The position numbers and the translations under genes were made by a program. A DNA stretch of 64,000 nucleotides, from contig NZ_JAFMOF010000001.1 in the NCBI RefSeq assembly GCF_017349075.1, positions 620,001 to 684,000 of the forward strand, in the 5' to 3' direction. Below, one piece after another: positions 29,586 to 39,810 of the stretch. Under the pieces are notes generated by a model. The model did no database searches. It saw nothing but the letters and a program-made list of their open reading frames with translations, and was not told where the DNA came from. Position 1 is the first letter of the stretch. Each line of letters begins with the position of its first letter. The DNA comes from Streptomyces triculaminicus. Lineage in GTDB: Bacteria > Actinomycetota > Actinomycetes > Streptomycetales > Streptomycetaceae.

Positions 29586-31616
29586 TCACACGCCCGTCCG
29601 GTCCCGCGCGTGCTCGTCCTCCTCCAGCAGCCGTTCCGCGAGGCTGTCCAGGGCGCGGTCCATGCGCGCCCGGTCCTCCGGGTCGGCGAGGTCCCAGTCG
29701 TCGAGGTGGTCGGCGAGCCATGAGCGCCAGGCCGCGCCCAGCCGGTCGAGTTCCGCCTCGCCGGCGGGCGTCAGGAGCAGCCGGTCGCCGTCCACGCGCG
29801 CGTACCCGGCGGCGGCCGTCCGGGCGAAGGCCGGCTCCAGCACCTCCGGCGGCATCCGGTGGGCCGTCGCCACCGACGCGAGGCTCGCCTCGCCGCGCAC
29901 GCGCAGCCGCCAGTGGATCTGGCCGAGGGTCCACGCCTCGACCGGGCCGAGCCGGCTGCCGGACGACTCGAGGACCTGCAGGCTGACCGGCCCGTCCTTG
30001 GCCGCGCGCATCACACCGGCCACCGCGCGCTCCAGCTGCCGGTCGGCCTCGGCCGAGTCCGGCGCGGCGAACGCCTCCCCCATGTCCGAGGCGCCCGCCC
30101 GCGCGCTGTCGCGCAGCGGCACCTCCTTGAGGAACCAGGCCACGACGAAGCCGAGCAGCGCGACCGGCACGACCCACCGGAAGACGTAGTCCACGGTCGC
30201 CGCGTAGGCGTCGATCACCGGCGCGGCCAGGTCGGGCGGGAGCGCCCGCAGGTCCTGGGGGCTCAGGACGGCCGAGACGGGCACCCCGGGCGCCCGGCCG
30301 AGCGCGTCCAGCAGGTTGGGCTCGAGCCGGCCGCTGTAGAGGGTGCCGAAGACGGCCGTGCCGAAGGAGCTGCCGAGGGTGCGGAAGAAGGTGACGCCGG
30401 AGGTGGCCGTGCCCAGTTCGCGGTACGCGACCGTGTTCTGCACGGCGATGGTCAGCACCTGCATGGCCAGGCCGATGCCGAGCCCGAGGACGAGCATGTA
30501 CAGCGACTCCAGCCACACGCCCGTGGTCCGGCCCATCGTGGACATCAGATACAGGCCGAGGGCGGTGACGGCCATTCCGGAGACCGGGAACCAGCGGTAG
30601 CGGCCGGTGCGGCTGACGACCGTGCCGGAGAGCATCGAGGTGCCCAGCAGTCCGGCGACCAGCGGCAGGGTCCGTACGCCCGACATGGTGGCGGAGACCC
30701 CGTCGACGTACTGCAGGTAGGTCGGCAGGTAGGTCATCGCCCCGAGCAGCGCGAAGCCGACGATGAAGCTGAGGATGGAGCAGACGGTGAAGACGGGGTT
30801 GCGGAAGAGGTGCATGGGGAGCATGGGCTCCTTCGCCCGGAGCTCCACGAGGACGAAGGCGGCGAGCAGCAGCACCGCGCCCACGAGCAGCCCGGTGATC
30901 ACCGACGAGCCCCAGGCGTACTCGTTCCCGCCCCACTCCAGGGCCAGGACCAGCCCCGAGGAGCCGAGGGCGACGAGCACGATGCCCGCGTAGTCGACGA
31001 CCGGGCGGACGGCCGAGCGGACGACCGGGATGGTCCGGGCGGCCATGACGACCATGACGATCGCCACGGGGACGTTGACGTAGAAGCACCAGCGCCAGGT
31101 GGCGTGGTCGGTGAAGACGCCGCCGAGGGTCGGCCCGACGACGGTGGTCACGCCGAAGACGGCGCCGAGGGCCCCCTGGTACTTGCCGCGCTCGCGCAGC
31201 GGGATGACGTCCGCGATCAGCGCCATGGCCGTGACCATCAGCCCGCCCCCGCCGACGCCCTGCACGGCGCGGGCGGCGATCAGCATGGGCATGGAGGTCG
31301 CGGCGCCCGCGAAGACCGAGCCGCCGACGAAGACGACCGCGCTGACCTGGAAGACCACCTTGCGGCCGAACAGGTCGCCGAACTTGCCGACCAGGACCGT
31401 GGAGACCGTCTCGGCCAGCAGGTAGGCCGTCACCACCCAGGCCATGTGCCCGCCGCCGCCCAGGTCCGCGACGATCGTGGGCAGCGCGGTCGAGACGATC
31501 GTCTGGTCGAGGGCGGCGAGCAGCATGCCGAGCACGATCGTGACGAAGACGAGGTTGGTGCGGCGGCGGCCGAGCGCCGGGGGTGCGGGCGGGGCGGTTG
31601 CGGTGGCCGTGGTCAT
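29586..31616 (-). CDS. DHA2 (EmrB/QacA) MFS exporter with a C-terminal winged-helix-like domain
   Basis: The first 510 residues are a 14-helix drug exporter with the DHA2 motif ALDQTIVSTALPTIV in helix 1 and GKFGDLFGRK in the first loop. The last 150 residues are soluble and look MarR-like (QIHWRLRVRGEASLASVATA, then an LLTPAGEAELDRLG wing-like segment), a fusion seen in some actinobacterial exporters. The ATG 31616 has a GGGAGGT site. It follows the cbi operon divergently, with 217 nt between. Substrates are unknown. Confidence 0.9.
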   Translation of the reverse strand: MTTATATAPPAPPALGRRRTNLVFVTIVLGMLLAALDQTIVSTALPTIVADLGGGGHMAWVVTAYLLAETVSTVLVGKFGDLFGRKVVFQVSAVVFVGGSVFAGAATSMPMLIAARAVQGVGGGGLMVTAMALIADVIPLRERGKYQGALGAVFGVTTVVGPTLGGVFTDHATWRWCFYVNVPVAIVMVVMAARTIPVVRSAVRPVVDYAGIVLVALGSSGLVLALEWGGNEYAWGSSVITGLLVGAVLLLAAFVLVELRAKEPMLPMHLFRNPVFTVCSILSFIVGFALLGAMTYLPTYLQYVDGVSATMSGVRTLPLVAGLLGTSMLSGTVVSRTGRYRWFPVSGMAVTALGLYLMSTMGRTTGVWLESLYMLVLGLGIGLAMQVLTIAVQNTVAYRELGTATSGVTFFRTLGSSFGTAVFGTLYSGRLEPNLLDALGRAPGVPVSAVLSPQDLRALPPDLAAPVIDAYAATVDYVFRWVVPVALLGFVVAWFLKEVPLRDSARAGASDMGEAFAAPDSAEADRQLERAVAGVMRAAKDGPVSLQVLESSGSRLGPVEAWTLGQIHWRLRVRGEASLASVATAHRMPPEVLEPAFARTAAAGYARVDGDRLLLTPAGEAELDRLGAAWRSWLADHLDDWDLADPEDRARMDRALDSLAERLLEEDEHARDRTGV

Positions 31617-31833
31617 CGTGACGTACCTCCCGTGCCCAGCATTCGGTCAGCCGCCCGGCCGCGCCACCTCTGGCGGGCGCGGGGCCGAGCCAGGGGCGCG
31701 CAGTCGCGTGTCGCACGCTCTTGCCACTTGTTCGCAGCTGCCCCCTATCATCGAGCGCTCACGACGAGCGGTTCACGCGAGGAGTGGAAACGCCTGGACC
31801 AGTGACGAAAGCGCAAACGGACGGAGCACCGCC

Positions 31834-32877
31834 ATGCACGTACCCGACGGGTTCATCAATGCCCCCGTCTCCCTGGCCGCCGGTGCCGTCGCCGCCACGG
31901 CCGTCGCGGTCAGCCTGCGCGGGGCGCGGCGGGAGCTCGACGAGCGGACGGCCCCGCTGGCCGGGCTCGTGGCCGCGTTCGTCTTCGCCGTCCAGATGCT
32001 GAACTTCCCCGTCGCCGCCGGCACCAGCGGGCATCTGCTGGGCGGCGCGCTGGCGGCGATCCTCGTCGGCCCCTATACCGGCGTCCTCTGTATATCCGTG
32101 GTGCTGCTGATGCAGGGCGTGCTGTTCGCGGACGGCGGTCTCACCGCGCTCGGCGTGAACGTCTGCGACATGGCCGTCGTCACGACGGTCGTCGCCTACG
32201 CCCTCTTCCGGCTGCTGGCGACCGTGCTGCCGCGGCGGCGCTCCTCGGTGACCGCCGCCGCGTTCGTGGCCGCGCTGGTGTCCGTACCGGCCGCGGCCGG
32301 GGCCTTCACCCTCCTGTACGCGCTGGGCGGCACGACGGACGTGCCGATCGGCAAGGTGTTCACGGCCATGGTCGGCGTGCACGTCCTCATCGGCCTCGGC
32401 GAGGCGGCGATCACCGCGCTGACCGTGGGCGCGGTCGTGGCCGTGCGGCCCGACCTGGTGTACGGCGCGCGCGGGCTGGCCAAGCCGCTCGAGCTGCGCA
32501 GGGCCGACGGAACGGTGATCGAGCCCGTGATCTCGCCCGTCGCCCCGCGCCCGGTCCGCCGCCTCGCGCTCGTCGGCCTCCTCGCCGCCCTCGCCCTCGC
32601 CGGCTTCGTCAGCTACTACGCCTCCACCAGCCCCGACGGCCTGGAGAAGGTCGCCCACGACAAGGGCATCGACAGCAAGGCCGAGGAGCACGCCGCCAAG
32701 GACTCGCCGCTGGCGGACTACCAGGTCAAGGACGTCGGCGACGCGCGGATCTCCGGCGGCCTGGCCGGCGTGATCGGCGTGGGGGCGACGCTGGCGGTGG
32801 GCACGGGCGTGTTCCTGACCGTCCGCCGGCGCCGCTCCCGGGCCGCGGCCGCCCCGGCGGGATCCGAGGCCGTCTGA
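31834..32877 (+). CDS. cbiM: ECF transporter S component, CbiM fused to a CbiN/PDGLE domain
   Basis: The 347-residue protein starts MHVPDGFINAP, in which the N-terminal His-2 is the metal ligand of CbiM/NikM. Seven hydrophobic segments follow. A C-terminal extension has the PDGLE motif (STSPDGLEKVA) and one last helix, which replaces a separate CbiN. With CbiQ and CbiO it forms a cobalt (or nickel) uptake system. A GGAG site lies 8 nt before ATG 31834. I see no cobalamin riboswitch in the 217-nt upstream gap. Confidence 0.92.
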   Translation: MHVPDGFINAPVSLAAGAVAATAVAVSLRGARRELDERTAPLAGLVAAFVFAVQMLNFPVAAGTSGHLLGGALAAILVGPYTGVLCISVVLLMQGVLFADGGLTALGVNVCDMAVVTTVVAYALFRLLATVLPRRRSSVTAAAFVAALVSVPAAAGAFTLLYALGGTTDVPIGKVFTAMVGVHVLIGLGEAAITALTVGAVVAVRPDLVYGARGLAKPLELRRADGTVIEPVISPVAPRPVRRLALVGLLAALALAGFVSYYASTSPDGLEKVAHDKGIDSKAEEHAAKDSPLADYQVKDVGDARISGGLAGVIGVGATLAVGTGVFLTVRRRRSRAAAAPAGSEAV

Positions 32878-32878
32878 C

Positions 32879-33643
32879 ATGGGAGCGGGTCACGCCCACA
32901 AGCTCTACCGGCACGCGCGCTCGCCCGTGCACGCCCTGCCGCCGCACTGCAAGATCGCGGCCGTCTTCTGCTTCGTACTCGTCGTGGTCGCCACCCCGCG
33001 CGAGGCGCTGTGGGCCTTCGGGCTGTACGCGCTGCTGCTGGCCGTCGTCACGGCCGCGGCCCGCGTCCCGGCGGCCTTCCTGCTGCGCCGGCTGCTGATC
33101 GAGGTGCCGTTCGTGGCCTTCGCCGTGCTGCTGCCGTTCGTGGCCCAGGGCGAGCGGGTGACGGTCTGGGGACTGTCGCTCAGCGAGTCCGGCCTGTGGG
33201 GCGCCTGGAACATCCTCGCCAAGGGGACGCTGGGCGTCGCCGCGTCGGTGCTGCTGGCCTCGACGACCGAGCTGCGCGCGCTGCTGCTGGGGCTGCAGCG
33301 GCTGCGGATGCCCCCGCTGCTGGTCCAGATCGCGTCCTTCATGATCCGCTACGGCGACGTGGTCACGGACGAGATGCGCCGCATGCGCATCGCCCGCGAG
33401 TCCCGCGGCTTCACCGCGCGCGGCGTACGCCACTGGAAGGTGCTGGCCACCTCGGCGGGGGCGCTGTTCATCCGCTCCTACGAGCGCGGCGAGCGCGTCC
33501 ACCTGGCCATGGTGAGCCGGGGCTACACGGGCACGATGCCCGTGATCGACGAGGTGACGGCGACGCGTGCGCAGTGGACGTACGCCGCCGCGCTGCCGCT
33601 GGCCGCGCTGGCGGTCTGCCTGACCGGATGGATGCTGACATGA
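32879..33643 (+). CDS. cbiQ: ECF transporter T component CbiQ
   Basis: The 254-residue membrane protein has about five helices and the two energy-coupling motifs RIARESRGF (about residue 164) and MVSRGYTG (about residue 204), which contact the ATPase. It starts one base after the cbiM stop and its stop overlaps the cbiO start, so the operon is tightly coupled. It couples ATP hydrolysis to metal uptake. Confidence 0.93.
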   Translation: MGAGHAHKLYRHARSPVHALPPHCKIAAVFCFVLVVVATPREALWAFGLYALLLAVVTAAARVPAAFLLRRLLIEVPFVAFAVLLPFVAQGERVTVWGLSLSESGLWGAWNILAKGTLGVAASVLLASTTELRALLLGLQRLRMPPLLVQIASFMIRYGDVVTDEMRRMRIARESRGFTARGVRHWKVLATSAGALFIRSYERGERVHLAMVSRGYTGTMPVIDEVTATRAQWTYAAALPLAALAVCLTGWMLT

Positions 33644-34401
33644 CCCCTGCCACGCCCCCCTCGCTCGAGGTCTCCGGCCTCGCCTTCGCCTACCCCGACG
33701 GCCACCAGGCCCTCTTCGGCGTCGAGCTGTCCGTCGGGCGCGGCGAGCGCGTCGCCCTGCTCGGGCCCAACGGCGCCGGCAAGACCACGCTCGTCCTCCA
33801 CCTCAACGGCATCCTCGGCGGCGGCGCGGGCTCGGTGCGGGTGGCCGGGCTGCCCGTGGACAAGCGCCACCTCGCCGAGATCCGCCGCCGCGTCGGCATC
33901 GTCTTCCAGGACCCCGACGACCAGCTCTTCATGCCCACCGTGCGCGAGGACGTGGCCTTCGGCCCGGCGGCGGCCGGGCTGCGCGGGGCGGAGCTGGCCG
34001 CCTGCGTGGACCGGGCGCTGGCCCGGGTCGGCATGTCCGGCTACGCCGACCGGCCCCCGCACCACCTCTCCTTCGGCCAGCGGCGGCGGGTGGCCGTGGC
34101 CACCGTCCTGGCCATGGAGCCGGAGATCCTCGTCCTCGACGAGCCGTCCTCCAACCTCGACCCGGCCTCCCGCCGGGAGCTCGCCGACATCCTGCGCTCC
34201 CTGGACGTCACCGTGCTGATGGTCACCCACGACCTGCCGTACGCCCTGGAGCTGTGCGAGCGTTCGGTGGTGCTCAGCGACGGCGTCATCGCCGCGGACG
34301 GCCCCACGCGGGAGCTTTTGTGCGACGAGGAGCTGATGGCCGCGCACCGGCTGGAGCTGCCGTTCGGCTTCGACCCGCGCTCGGTGGCCCTGCGGGGCTG
34401 A
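33640..34401 (+). CDS. cbiO: ECF transporter ATPase CbiO
   Basis: The 253-residue ABC ATPase has Walker [10 protein letters not shown], a Q loop [18 protein letters not shown] typical of ECF ATPases, and Walker [14 protein letters not shown] with H in VTHDLPY. Its signature is LSFGQRRR instead of LSGGQ. The ATG overlaps the cbiQ stop (ATGA). A homodimer is expected, because only one ATPase is encoded in this operon. Confidence 0.94.
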   Translation: MTPATPPSLEVSGLAFAYPDGHQALFGVELSVGRGERVALLGPNGAGKTTLVLHLNGILGGGAGSVRVAGLPVDKRHLAEIRRRVGIVFQDPDDQLFMPTVREDVAFGPAAAGLRGAELAACVDRALARVGMSGYADRPPHHLSFGQRRRVAVATVLAMEPEILVLDEPSSNLDPASRRELADILRSLDVTVLMVTHDLPYALELCERSVVLSDGVIAADGPTRELLCDEELMAAHRLELPFGFDPRSVALRG

Positions 34402-34449
34402 GCCCGCCCGAGGCCCCCGGTCCACGGGCCCGGCCGGTCACGATGCACC

Positions 34450-35688
34450 ATGGTGGATGGATTTGTTGTGATCGGCACGTGGAAGCGGGAAACAGTGGCG
34501 GACGGGGACGTGGACGTGGACGTCCAGGGCACGGTGGCGGACGGTTTCGAACCGGTCCGGGACGCCTTCGCCGACAACTTCGCCCGGCGCGGTGAGCGCG
34601 GCGCGGCCCTGACCGTCTACCGGGACGGGCGCAGGGTCGTCGACCTGTGGGGCGGCGCGCGCGACGCCGACGGGGGCACGGAGCCGTGGCGGCGCGGCAC
34701 CGCGCAGGTCGTCCGCTCCGCCACCAAGGGCGTGGCCGCCGCGGTCCTGCTCGTGCTGCACCAGCGCGGGCAGGTCGACCTGGACGCCCCGGTGGGCACG
34801 TACTGGCCGGAGTTCAAGGCGAACGGCAAGGACCGCGTCCTCGTGCGGCACCTGCTCGCGCACCGCGCCGGGCTGCCCGTGCTGGACACCCCGCTCACCC
34901 CCGCCCAGGCCGTCGACGGCGTCAGCGGGCCGCGGGCCGTCGCCGCACAGGCCCCGGCCTGGGAGCCGGGCACCGACCACGGCTACCACGCGCAGACGTA
35001 CAGCTGGCTGCTCGGCGAGCTGGTGCTGCGGGTGACCGGGCGGAGCATCGGCGCGTGGGTGGCGGAGGAGATATCCGGCCCGCTGGGCCTGGACCTGTGG
35101 ATCGGCCTGCCGGACGCCGAACGCGCCCGGGTGGGCCGCGTCGCCCCCGTCACGGCCCCGGCCGCCCCCGCCTCCGCCGGCCTGCGCGTACGCCCCAAGA
35201 CGTCGGTCGCCGACGCCTACCGCGACCCGGCGTCGCTGACGCACCGGGCGTTCGCCGCGATCGAGCCGCCCGCCGACGAGAACGACCCCGCCTACCGCGC
35301 CGCCGAGCTGCCCGCCTCGGCGGGCATCGCCACGGCCGACGCGCTGGCCCGCTTCTACGCCTCGCTCATCGGCGTGGTGGACGGCGGCCGGCGCCTGTTC
35401 GCCCCCGCCACGCTGACCATGGCCCGCACGGAGGAGTCGGCGGGCCCTGACCGCGTCCTGGTCGTGAACACCCGCTTCGGCCTCGGATACATGCTCCACG
35501 GCCCGGCCTCGCCGCTGCTGGCGCCCGGCTCCTTCGGCCACCCGGGCCGCGGCGGGTCGCTGGCCTTCGCCGACCCCGAGTCGGGGATCGCGTTCGGCTA
35601 CGTCACCAACGGCATGCAGAAGAACGTGACGGCCGACCCGCGCGCCCAGGCCCTGGTGCGGGCGGTTGGCAGGGCGCTGGCGGGGTAG
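34450..35688 (+). CDS. Serine hydrolase of the beta-lactamase/EstB family
   Basis: The 412-residue protein has the class C SxxK motif in RSATKGV (Ser nucleophile), a Y-containing motif GYHAQTYSW and the HPGRGGS variant of the third motif. This pattern fits esterases, 6-aminohexanoate-type amidases and DD-peptidase relatives more than true beta-lactamases. No signal peptide is obvious, so it is probably cytoplasmic. The start is uncertain: ATG 34450 lacks a ribosome-binding site, and the family homology begins after the in-frame GTG at 34495. It is followed by an SDR 10 nt downstream, probably cotranscribed. Confidence 0.88.
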   Translation: MVDGFVVIGTWKRETVADGDVDVDVQGTVADGFEPVRDAFADNFARRGERGAALTVYRDGRRVVDLWGGARDADGGTEPWRRGTAQVVRSATKGVAAAVLLVLHQRGQVDLDAPVGTYWPEFKANGKDRVLVRHLLAHRAGLPVLDTPLTPAQAVDGVSGPRAVAAQAPAWEPGTDHGYHAQTYSWLLGELVLRVTGRSIGAWVAEEISGPLGLDLWIGLPDAERARVGRVAPVTAPAAPASAGLRVRPKTSVADAYRDPASLTHRAFAAIEPPADENDPAYRAAELPASAGIATADALARFYASLIGVVDGGRRLFAPATLTMARTEESAGPDRVLVVNTRFGLGYMLHGPASPLLAPGSFGHPGRGGSLAFADPESGIAFGYVTNGMQKNVTADPRAQALVRAVGRALAG

Positions 35689-35698
35689 TGCTCGCCGC

Positions 35699-36541
35699 AT
35701 GGCGGCGACGGGGCGTTTCGAGGGCCACGCGGTACTGATCACGGGCGCGGGGCGCGGCATCGGGGCGGCCACGGCGCGCCGCTTCGCGTCGGAGGGCGCG
35801 GCGGTGCTGCTGACGGACGTGGACGGCGAGCGGGCCGCGAAGGCCGCGGCGGCGCTGCGGACGGACGGGCTGGGGGCCGAGTCGCTGGCGTGCGACGTCG
35901 CCGACGACGCCGCGGTCCGGGCGGCGGTGGACCGCGCGGTGGACCGTTTCGGCCGGCTGGACGTCCTGGTCAACAACGCCTTCTCCTGTCAGCCGGACCC
36001 GCCGCTGGTGGAGGACTATCCGGACGAGGTCTGGGCCCGGGACCTGGACGTCACGCTGACCGGCGCCCTGCGCTGCGTACGGGCGGCCATGCCGCACCTG
36101 GCGGCGGCGGGCGGCCGGGGCTCGGTGGTGAGCGTCGGCTCGGTCAACGGCGAGCAGGACTTCGGCAACCACGCCTACAGCGCGGCCAAGGCGGGCCTGG
36201 CGAGCCTGACCCGCACCCTGGCGGGCCAGTGCGCGCCCCGGGGCGTGCGGGTGAACCTGGTGGCGCCGGGCACGGTGCACACGCCCAACTGGGACGGCCG
36301 CGAGGAGGCGCTGGAGCGGGCTGCGGCCTTCTACCCGCTGGGGCGGGTGGGGCGGCCGGAGGACGTCGCCGCGGCGGTGGCGTTCCTGGCGTCGCCGGAC
36401 GCCGCCTGGATCACGGGCGTCACGCTGCCCGTCGACGGCGGGATCCTCATCGGGAACGTGGGGCTGCGGGCCGCCCTGCGGGGGCCGGGTCAGGACCTCG
36501 GCGGGAGTTCCGGCCGCCTCAGGTCCGGCACGCCCGAGTAG
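35699..36541 (+). CDS. Short-chain dehydrogenase/reductase
   Basis: The 280-residue classical SDR has the NAD(P) motif TGAGRGIG (about residue 15), NNAF instead of the usual NNAG in the central motif, a Ser in SVGSVNGEQ and the catalytic YSAAK. ATG 35699 fits the family start; an earlier in-frame ATG at 35666 lies inside the previous gene. The last 52 nt overlap the convergent tricorn gene. An acidic residue after beta-2 (LLTDVD) suggests NAD preference. The substrate is unknown. Confidence 0.9.
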   Translation: MAATGRFEGHAVLITGAGRGIGAATARRFASEGAAVLLTDVDGERAAKAAAALRTDGLGAESLACDVADDAAVRAAVDRAVDRFGRLDVLVNNAFSCQPDPPLVEDYPDEVWARDLDVTLTGALRCVRAAMPHLAAAGGRGSVVSVGSVNGEQDFGNHAYSAAKAGLASLTRTLAGQCAPRGVRVNLVAPGTVHTPNWDGREEALERAAAFYPLGRVGRPEDVAAAVAFLASPDAAWITGVTLPVDGGILIGNVGLRAALRGPGQDLGGSSGRLRSGTPE

Positions 36542-39500
36542 TCCGGCGGTTCCGTCGCGCCGTGCCGCTCCAGCAGGTCCAGGGCCACGCGCACCGCGTC
36601 GTCGAGCTGCTTGTGGCGGCCCTCCGCCCAGTCCAGCGGGGTGCGGTCGACCTCGATGTCGGGTTCGACGCCGTGGTTCTCCACGCTCCAGCCGTACTCG
36701 TCGAACCACGCCGCGTTCATCGGCACGGTGATCGAGGTGCCGTCCACGAGCCGGTGGCGGCCCGTCATCCCGACGACGCCGCCCCAGGTGCGCAGGCCGA
36801 CCACCGGCCCGATGCCCTGCAGCCGGAAGGCCGCGGTGATCATGTCGCCGTCGGAGGACGTCATCTCGTCGGCGATGGCGACGACCGGGCCGCGCGGGGC
36901 GTTGGAGGCGTACGACACGGGCTCGGCGTCGCGGGTGAGGTCCCAGCCGATGATGGTGCGGGTGAGCTGCTCCACCACCAGCTCGCTGATGTTGCCGCCG
37001 GCGTTGCCGCGGACGTCCACGATCAGCGCCGGCATGGACATCTCCCGGCGCAGGTCGCGGTTGAACTGCGCCCAGCCGGAGCCGCCCATGTCGGGGATGT
37101 GGAGGTAGCCGCACCGGCCGCCGCTGACCTCGCGGACCACCGCGCGGCGCTTGGCCACCCAGTCCTGGTAGCGCAGCGGCCGCTCGTCGACCAGCGGCAC
37201 GACCGCGACCCGGCGTTCGTGCCCCTCGCCCTCGGGGGTGGTGAAGGTCAGCTCGACCGTCGTGCCGCCCGCCGCCGACAGCAGCGGGGACGGGCCGGTG
37301 ACGGGGTCGACGGGGCGGCCGTCGACGTGGGTGAGCACCGCGCCCTCGCGGATGCCGGAACCGGCCAGCGGGGAGCGGGCCTTGGAGTCGGAGGAGTCGC
37401 CGGGCAGGATGCGCCGCACGGCCCACGAGCCGTCCTTGCGGTGGGTGAGGTTGGCGCCGAGCAGGCCGATGGCGCGCTGGTAGTGCGGCGGGCCCTCGTT
37501 GCGGCGGGCGGGGGTGACGTAGGCGTGGGAGGTGCCCAGCTCGCCGAGGACCTCGCGCAGCAGGTCGGCGAACTCGTCGGGCGAGGCGACGCGTTCGACC
37601 AGCGGACGGTACTGCTCCAGCACCCCGTCCCAGTCGACGCCGCACATGCCCGGCTCCCAGAAGTACGCCCGGATGATCCGGCCCGCCTCGGCGTAGGCCT
37701 GCCGCCACTCGGCGGCCGGGTCGACCTCGTGCAGGATGCGCCGCATGTCGATGTAGACGGTCGTGTCGCTGTCCCCGGGGTCCGTGGCGGGCACCGCCCG
37801 CAGGTCGCCCTCGTCGTTGAGGACCAGGCGGGTGCCGTCGCCGCTGACCGCGAACCAGTCCACGGAGGAGGTGAGTTCGGTGCGCTTGGCCTTGACGAGG
37901 TCGAAGTGCTCGAGCGTGGGGCGGCCGGAGGTGTCGGTGGGGTTGGCGAAGGTCTCGCCCAGCGCGCCGGAGATGGGCCAGCGCAGCCACACCAGGCCGC
38001 CGCCGTGGACGGGGTGGAGGGAGGAGTACTTCGAGGCGGCCACCGGGAAGGGCGTCACCCGGCTCTCGAGCCCCTCCGCCTCCACCGTCACCGCGCCCTC
38101 GGTGTCGCCGGCGTCCTCCAGGTCCAGGCCGCCGCCGGCCGGGCGGCCCTCCGTGGAGAGCGCGAAGGGCGAGGGCGTGGCGGAGGAGAGCGGGACGAGG
38201 TAGGGGCGGCAGCCCAGCGGGAAGGACAGGTCGCCGGTGTGCACGTCGTAGACCGGGTCGAAGCCGCGCCAGGAGAGGAAGGCGAGGTAGCGGCCGTCGC
38301 GGGTGAAGACCGGCTGCTCGTCCTCGAAGCGGCCGTCGGTGACGTCCACGACCGTCCGGTCCGAGAGCCTGCCGACCTTGATCTGCCGCAGCGAGCGCCC
38401 GATGCCCGGGTGCGACCAGGTCAGCCAGCCGGAGTCGGGCGAGAAGGCGAGGTCGCGCACGGGCCCGTTGGCGGACCGGACGAGCTCGGTGACCTCGCCG
38501 TCCCCTTCGGGGGTGGCGTCGACGAGCAGCAGCCGCCCGTCGTGGGCGGCGACGGCCAGGCGTCCGCCGTCCGGGGCGGCGATCAGCTCGTGCACCCGCC
38601 CGATGCGGCCCGCGGCCAGGCGGCGCGGTGCGGAGGGGCCGGCGGCGCGCGGCAGCTGGGCGATCTCGACGGCGTCCTCGCCGTCGGCGTCGGTGACGTA
38701 GGCGATGCGGCCGGTCGCCCCCAGCATCTCCGGCAGCCGCACCCGTACGCCCGGGGTGTCGGCGAGGGCGCGGGCGGGGCCGTCGCGGTGGGTCAGCCAG
38801 TACAGGCCGCCGCGCACCTGGACGGCGCTGGCGCGGCCCGTACGGTCGACGCTCAGCGACTGGATGTGGCGGGAGGCCTGCACCTGGTACGTGCGCCGCC
38901 CGGCGCGCGGCCCGCCGAGGCGGATGCCGAGCCGGCGCGGGGTGCCGTCGGCGGAGAGGTCCTCGGCGAGCCAGACGTCGCCGGCGCACTGGTAGACGAC
39001 GCGCTCGCCGTCGGTGGAGGCGTGGCGGGCGTAGAAGTCGGCGTGGTCGGTGTGGCGGCGCAGGTCGGAGCCGTCGTGCCGGCAGGAGTAGAGGTTGCCG
39101 ATGCCCTCGTGGTCGGAGAGGAAGGCGATGCGGTCGCCGACGAACATCACCGAGTCGAGGTGGCCGCCGAGGTCCGGTAGCAGCCGGGTGCCCCCCAGCC
39201 ACAGCCGGCCTGTCGCGCCGCCCCGGTAGCGCTTCCAGGAGGCGGGCTCGTGCGGGGGCTTGCCGGTGAGGATCAGGGTCTTGTGCTCGCCGCCCACGTC
39301 GGCGACGGCGATGTCGGACAGCGGGCCCCAGGGCTGCTTGCCGCCGGGGTCGCCGTCGGTGGGCACCTTGTAGGCCCAGGAGTAGTACGAGAACGGCTGG
39401 CCGTGCGAGCTGACGGCGAGGATGTGGGAGACGCCGTTCTCGGGGGGTGTCCAGCCGCAGACCCGGGTGTCGGTGCTGCCCCAGTAGGTGAGCCGGCGGG

Positions 39501-39759
39501 CCGGGCCGCCGTCGACGGAGGCCAGGTGGATCTCCGGGTCGAGGCTGCGCCAGCTGGTGAAGGCGATGTGCCGCCCGTCGGGGGAGAAGCGCGGGTGCCC
39601 GACCCTGGTCCGGTCGACGGTCAGCCGCCAGGCCCGCGCGGCGCCCTCCCCGGCGGCGGGCAGCGGGGCCAGCCAGAGGTCGTCCTCGGCGGCGAAGCAG
39701 AGCCGGTCGCCGTGCAGATGGGGGAAGCGGAGGTAGGCGTCGTCGCTCACGCATCCCAT
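36490..39759 (-). CDS. Tricorn protease homologue (S41)
   Basis: Tricorn degrades peptides released by the proteasome. The protein of about 1089 residues has an N-terminal six-bladed and a second seven-bladed WD-like propeller with repeated SPDG / SPDSGWLTWS motifs. A PDZ domain (GSGIREGAVLTHVDGRPVDP) and the S41 core follow: TSHAY (catalytic His), ADEMTSSDGD (nucleophile Ser) and GVEPD (catalytic Glu), matching the Thermoplasma tetrad. The start is ATG 39759 or GTG 39750; neither has a strong ribosome-binding site. It is divergent from the TetR gene with shared palindromes. Confidence 0.92.
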   Translation of the reverse strand: MGCVSDDAYLRFPHLHGDRLCFAAEDDLWLAPLPAAGEGAARAWRLTVDRTRVGHPRFSPDGRHIAFTSWRSLDPEIHLASVDGGPARRLTYWGSTDTRVCGWTPPENGVSHILAVSSHGQPFSYYSWAYKVPTDGDPGGKQPWGPLSDIAVADVGGEHKTLILTGKPPHEPASWKRYRGGATGRLWLGGTRLLPDLGGHLDSVMFVGDRIAFLSDHEGIGNLYSCRHDGSDLRRHTDHADFYARHASTDGERVVYQCAGDVWLAEDLSADGTPRRLGIRLGGPRAGRRTYQVQASRHIQSLSVDRTGRASAVQVRGGLYWLTHRDGPARALADTPGVRVRLPEMLGATGRIAYVTDADGEDAVEIAQLPRAAGPSAPRRLAAGRIGRVHELIAAPDGGRLAVAAHDGRLLLVDATPEGDGEVTELVRSANGPVRDLAFSPDSGWLTWSHPGIGRSLRQIKVGRLSDRTVVDVTDGRFEDEQPVFTRDGRYLAFLSWRGFDPVYDVHTGDLSFPLGCRPYLVPLSSATPSPFALSTEGRPAGGGLDLEDAGDTEGAVTVEAEGLESRVTPFPVAASKYSSLHPVHGGGLVWLRWPISGALGETFANPTDTSGRPTLEHFDLVKAKRTELTSSVDWFAVSGDGTRLVLNDEGDLRAVPATDPGDSDTTVYIDMRRILHEVDPAAEWRQAYAEAGRIIRAYFWEPGMCGVDWDGVLEQYRPLVERVASPDEFADLLREVLGELGTSHAYVTPARRNEGPPHYQRAIGLLGANLTHRKDGSWAVRRILPGDSSDSKARSPLAGSGIREGAVLTHVDGRPVDPVTGPSPLLSAAGGTTVELTFTTPEGEGHERRVAVVPLVDERPLRYQDWVAKRRAVVREVSGGRCGYLHIPDMGGSGWAQFNRDLRREMSMPALIVDVRGNAGGNISELVVEQLTRTIIGWDLTRDAEPVSYASNAPRGPVVAIADEMTSSDGDMITAAFRLQGIGPVVGLRTWGGVVGMTGRHRLVDGTSITVPMNAAWFDEYGWSVENHGVEPDIEVDRTPLDWAEGRHKQLDDAVRVALDLLERHGATEPPDYSGVPDLRRPELPPRS

Positions 39760-39810
39760 GGTTTCGGCGCCCGGGAGCCCCGGCAACTCGGTTCGTGACG
39801 GAGAACACCG

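Noticed and set aside
31617..31833. Cobalamin riboswitch upstream of cbiM
   Set aside because: No B12-box-like sequence or expected stem pattern was found by eye in the 217-nt gap.
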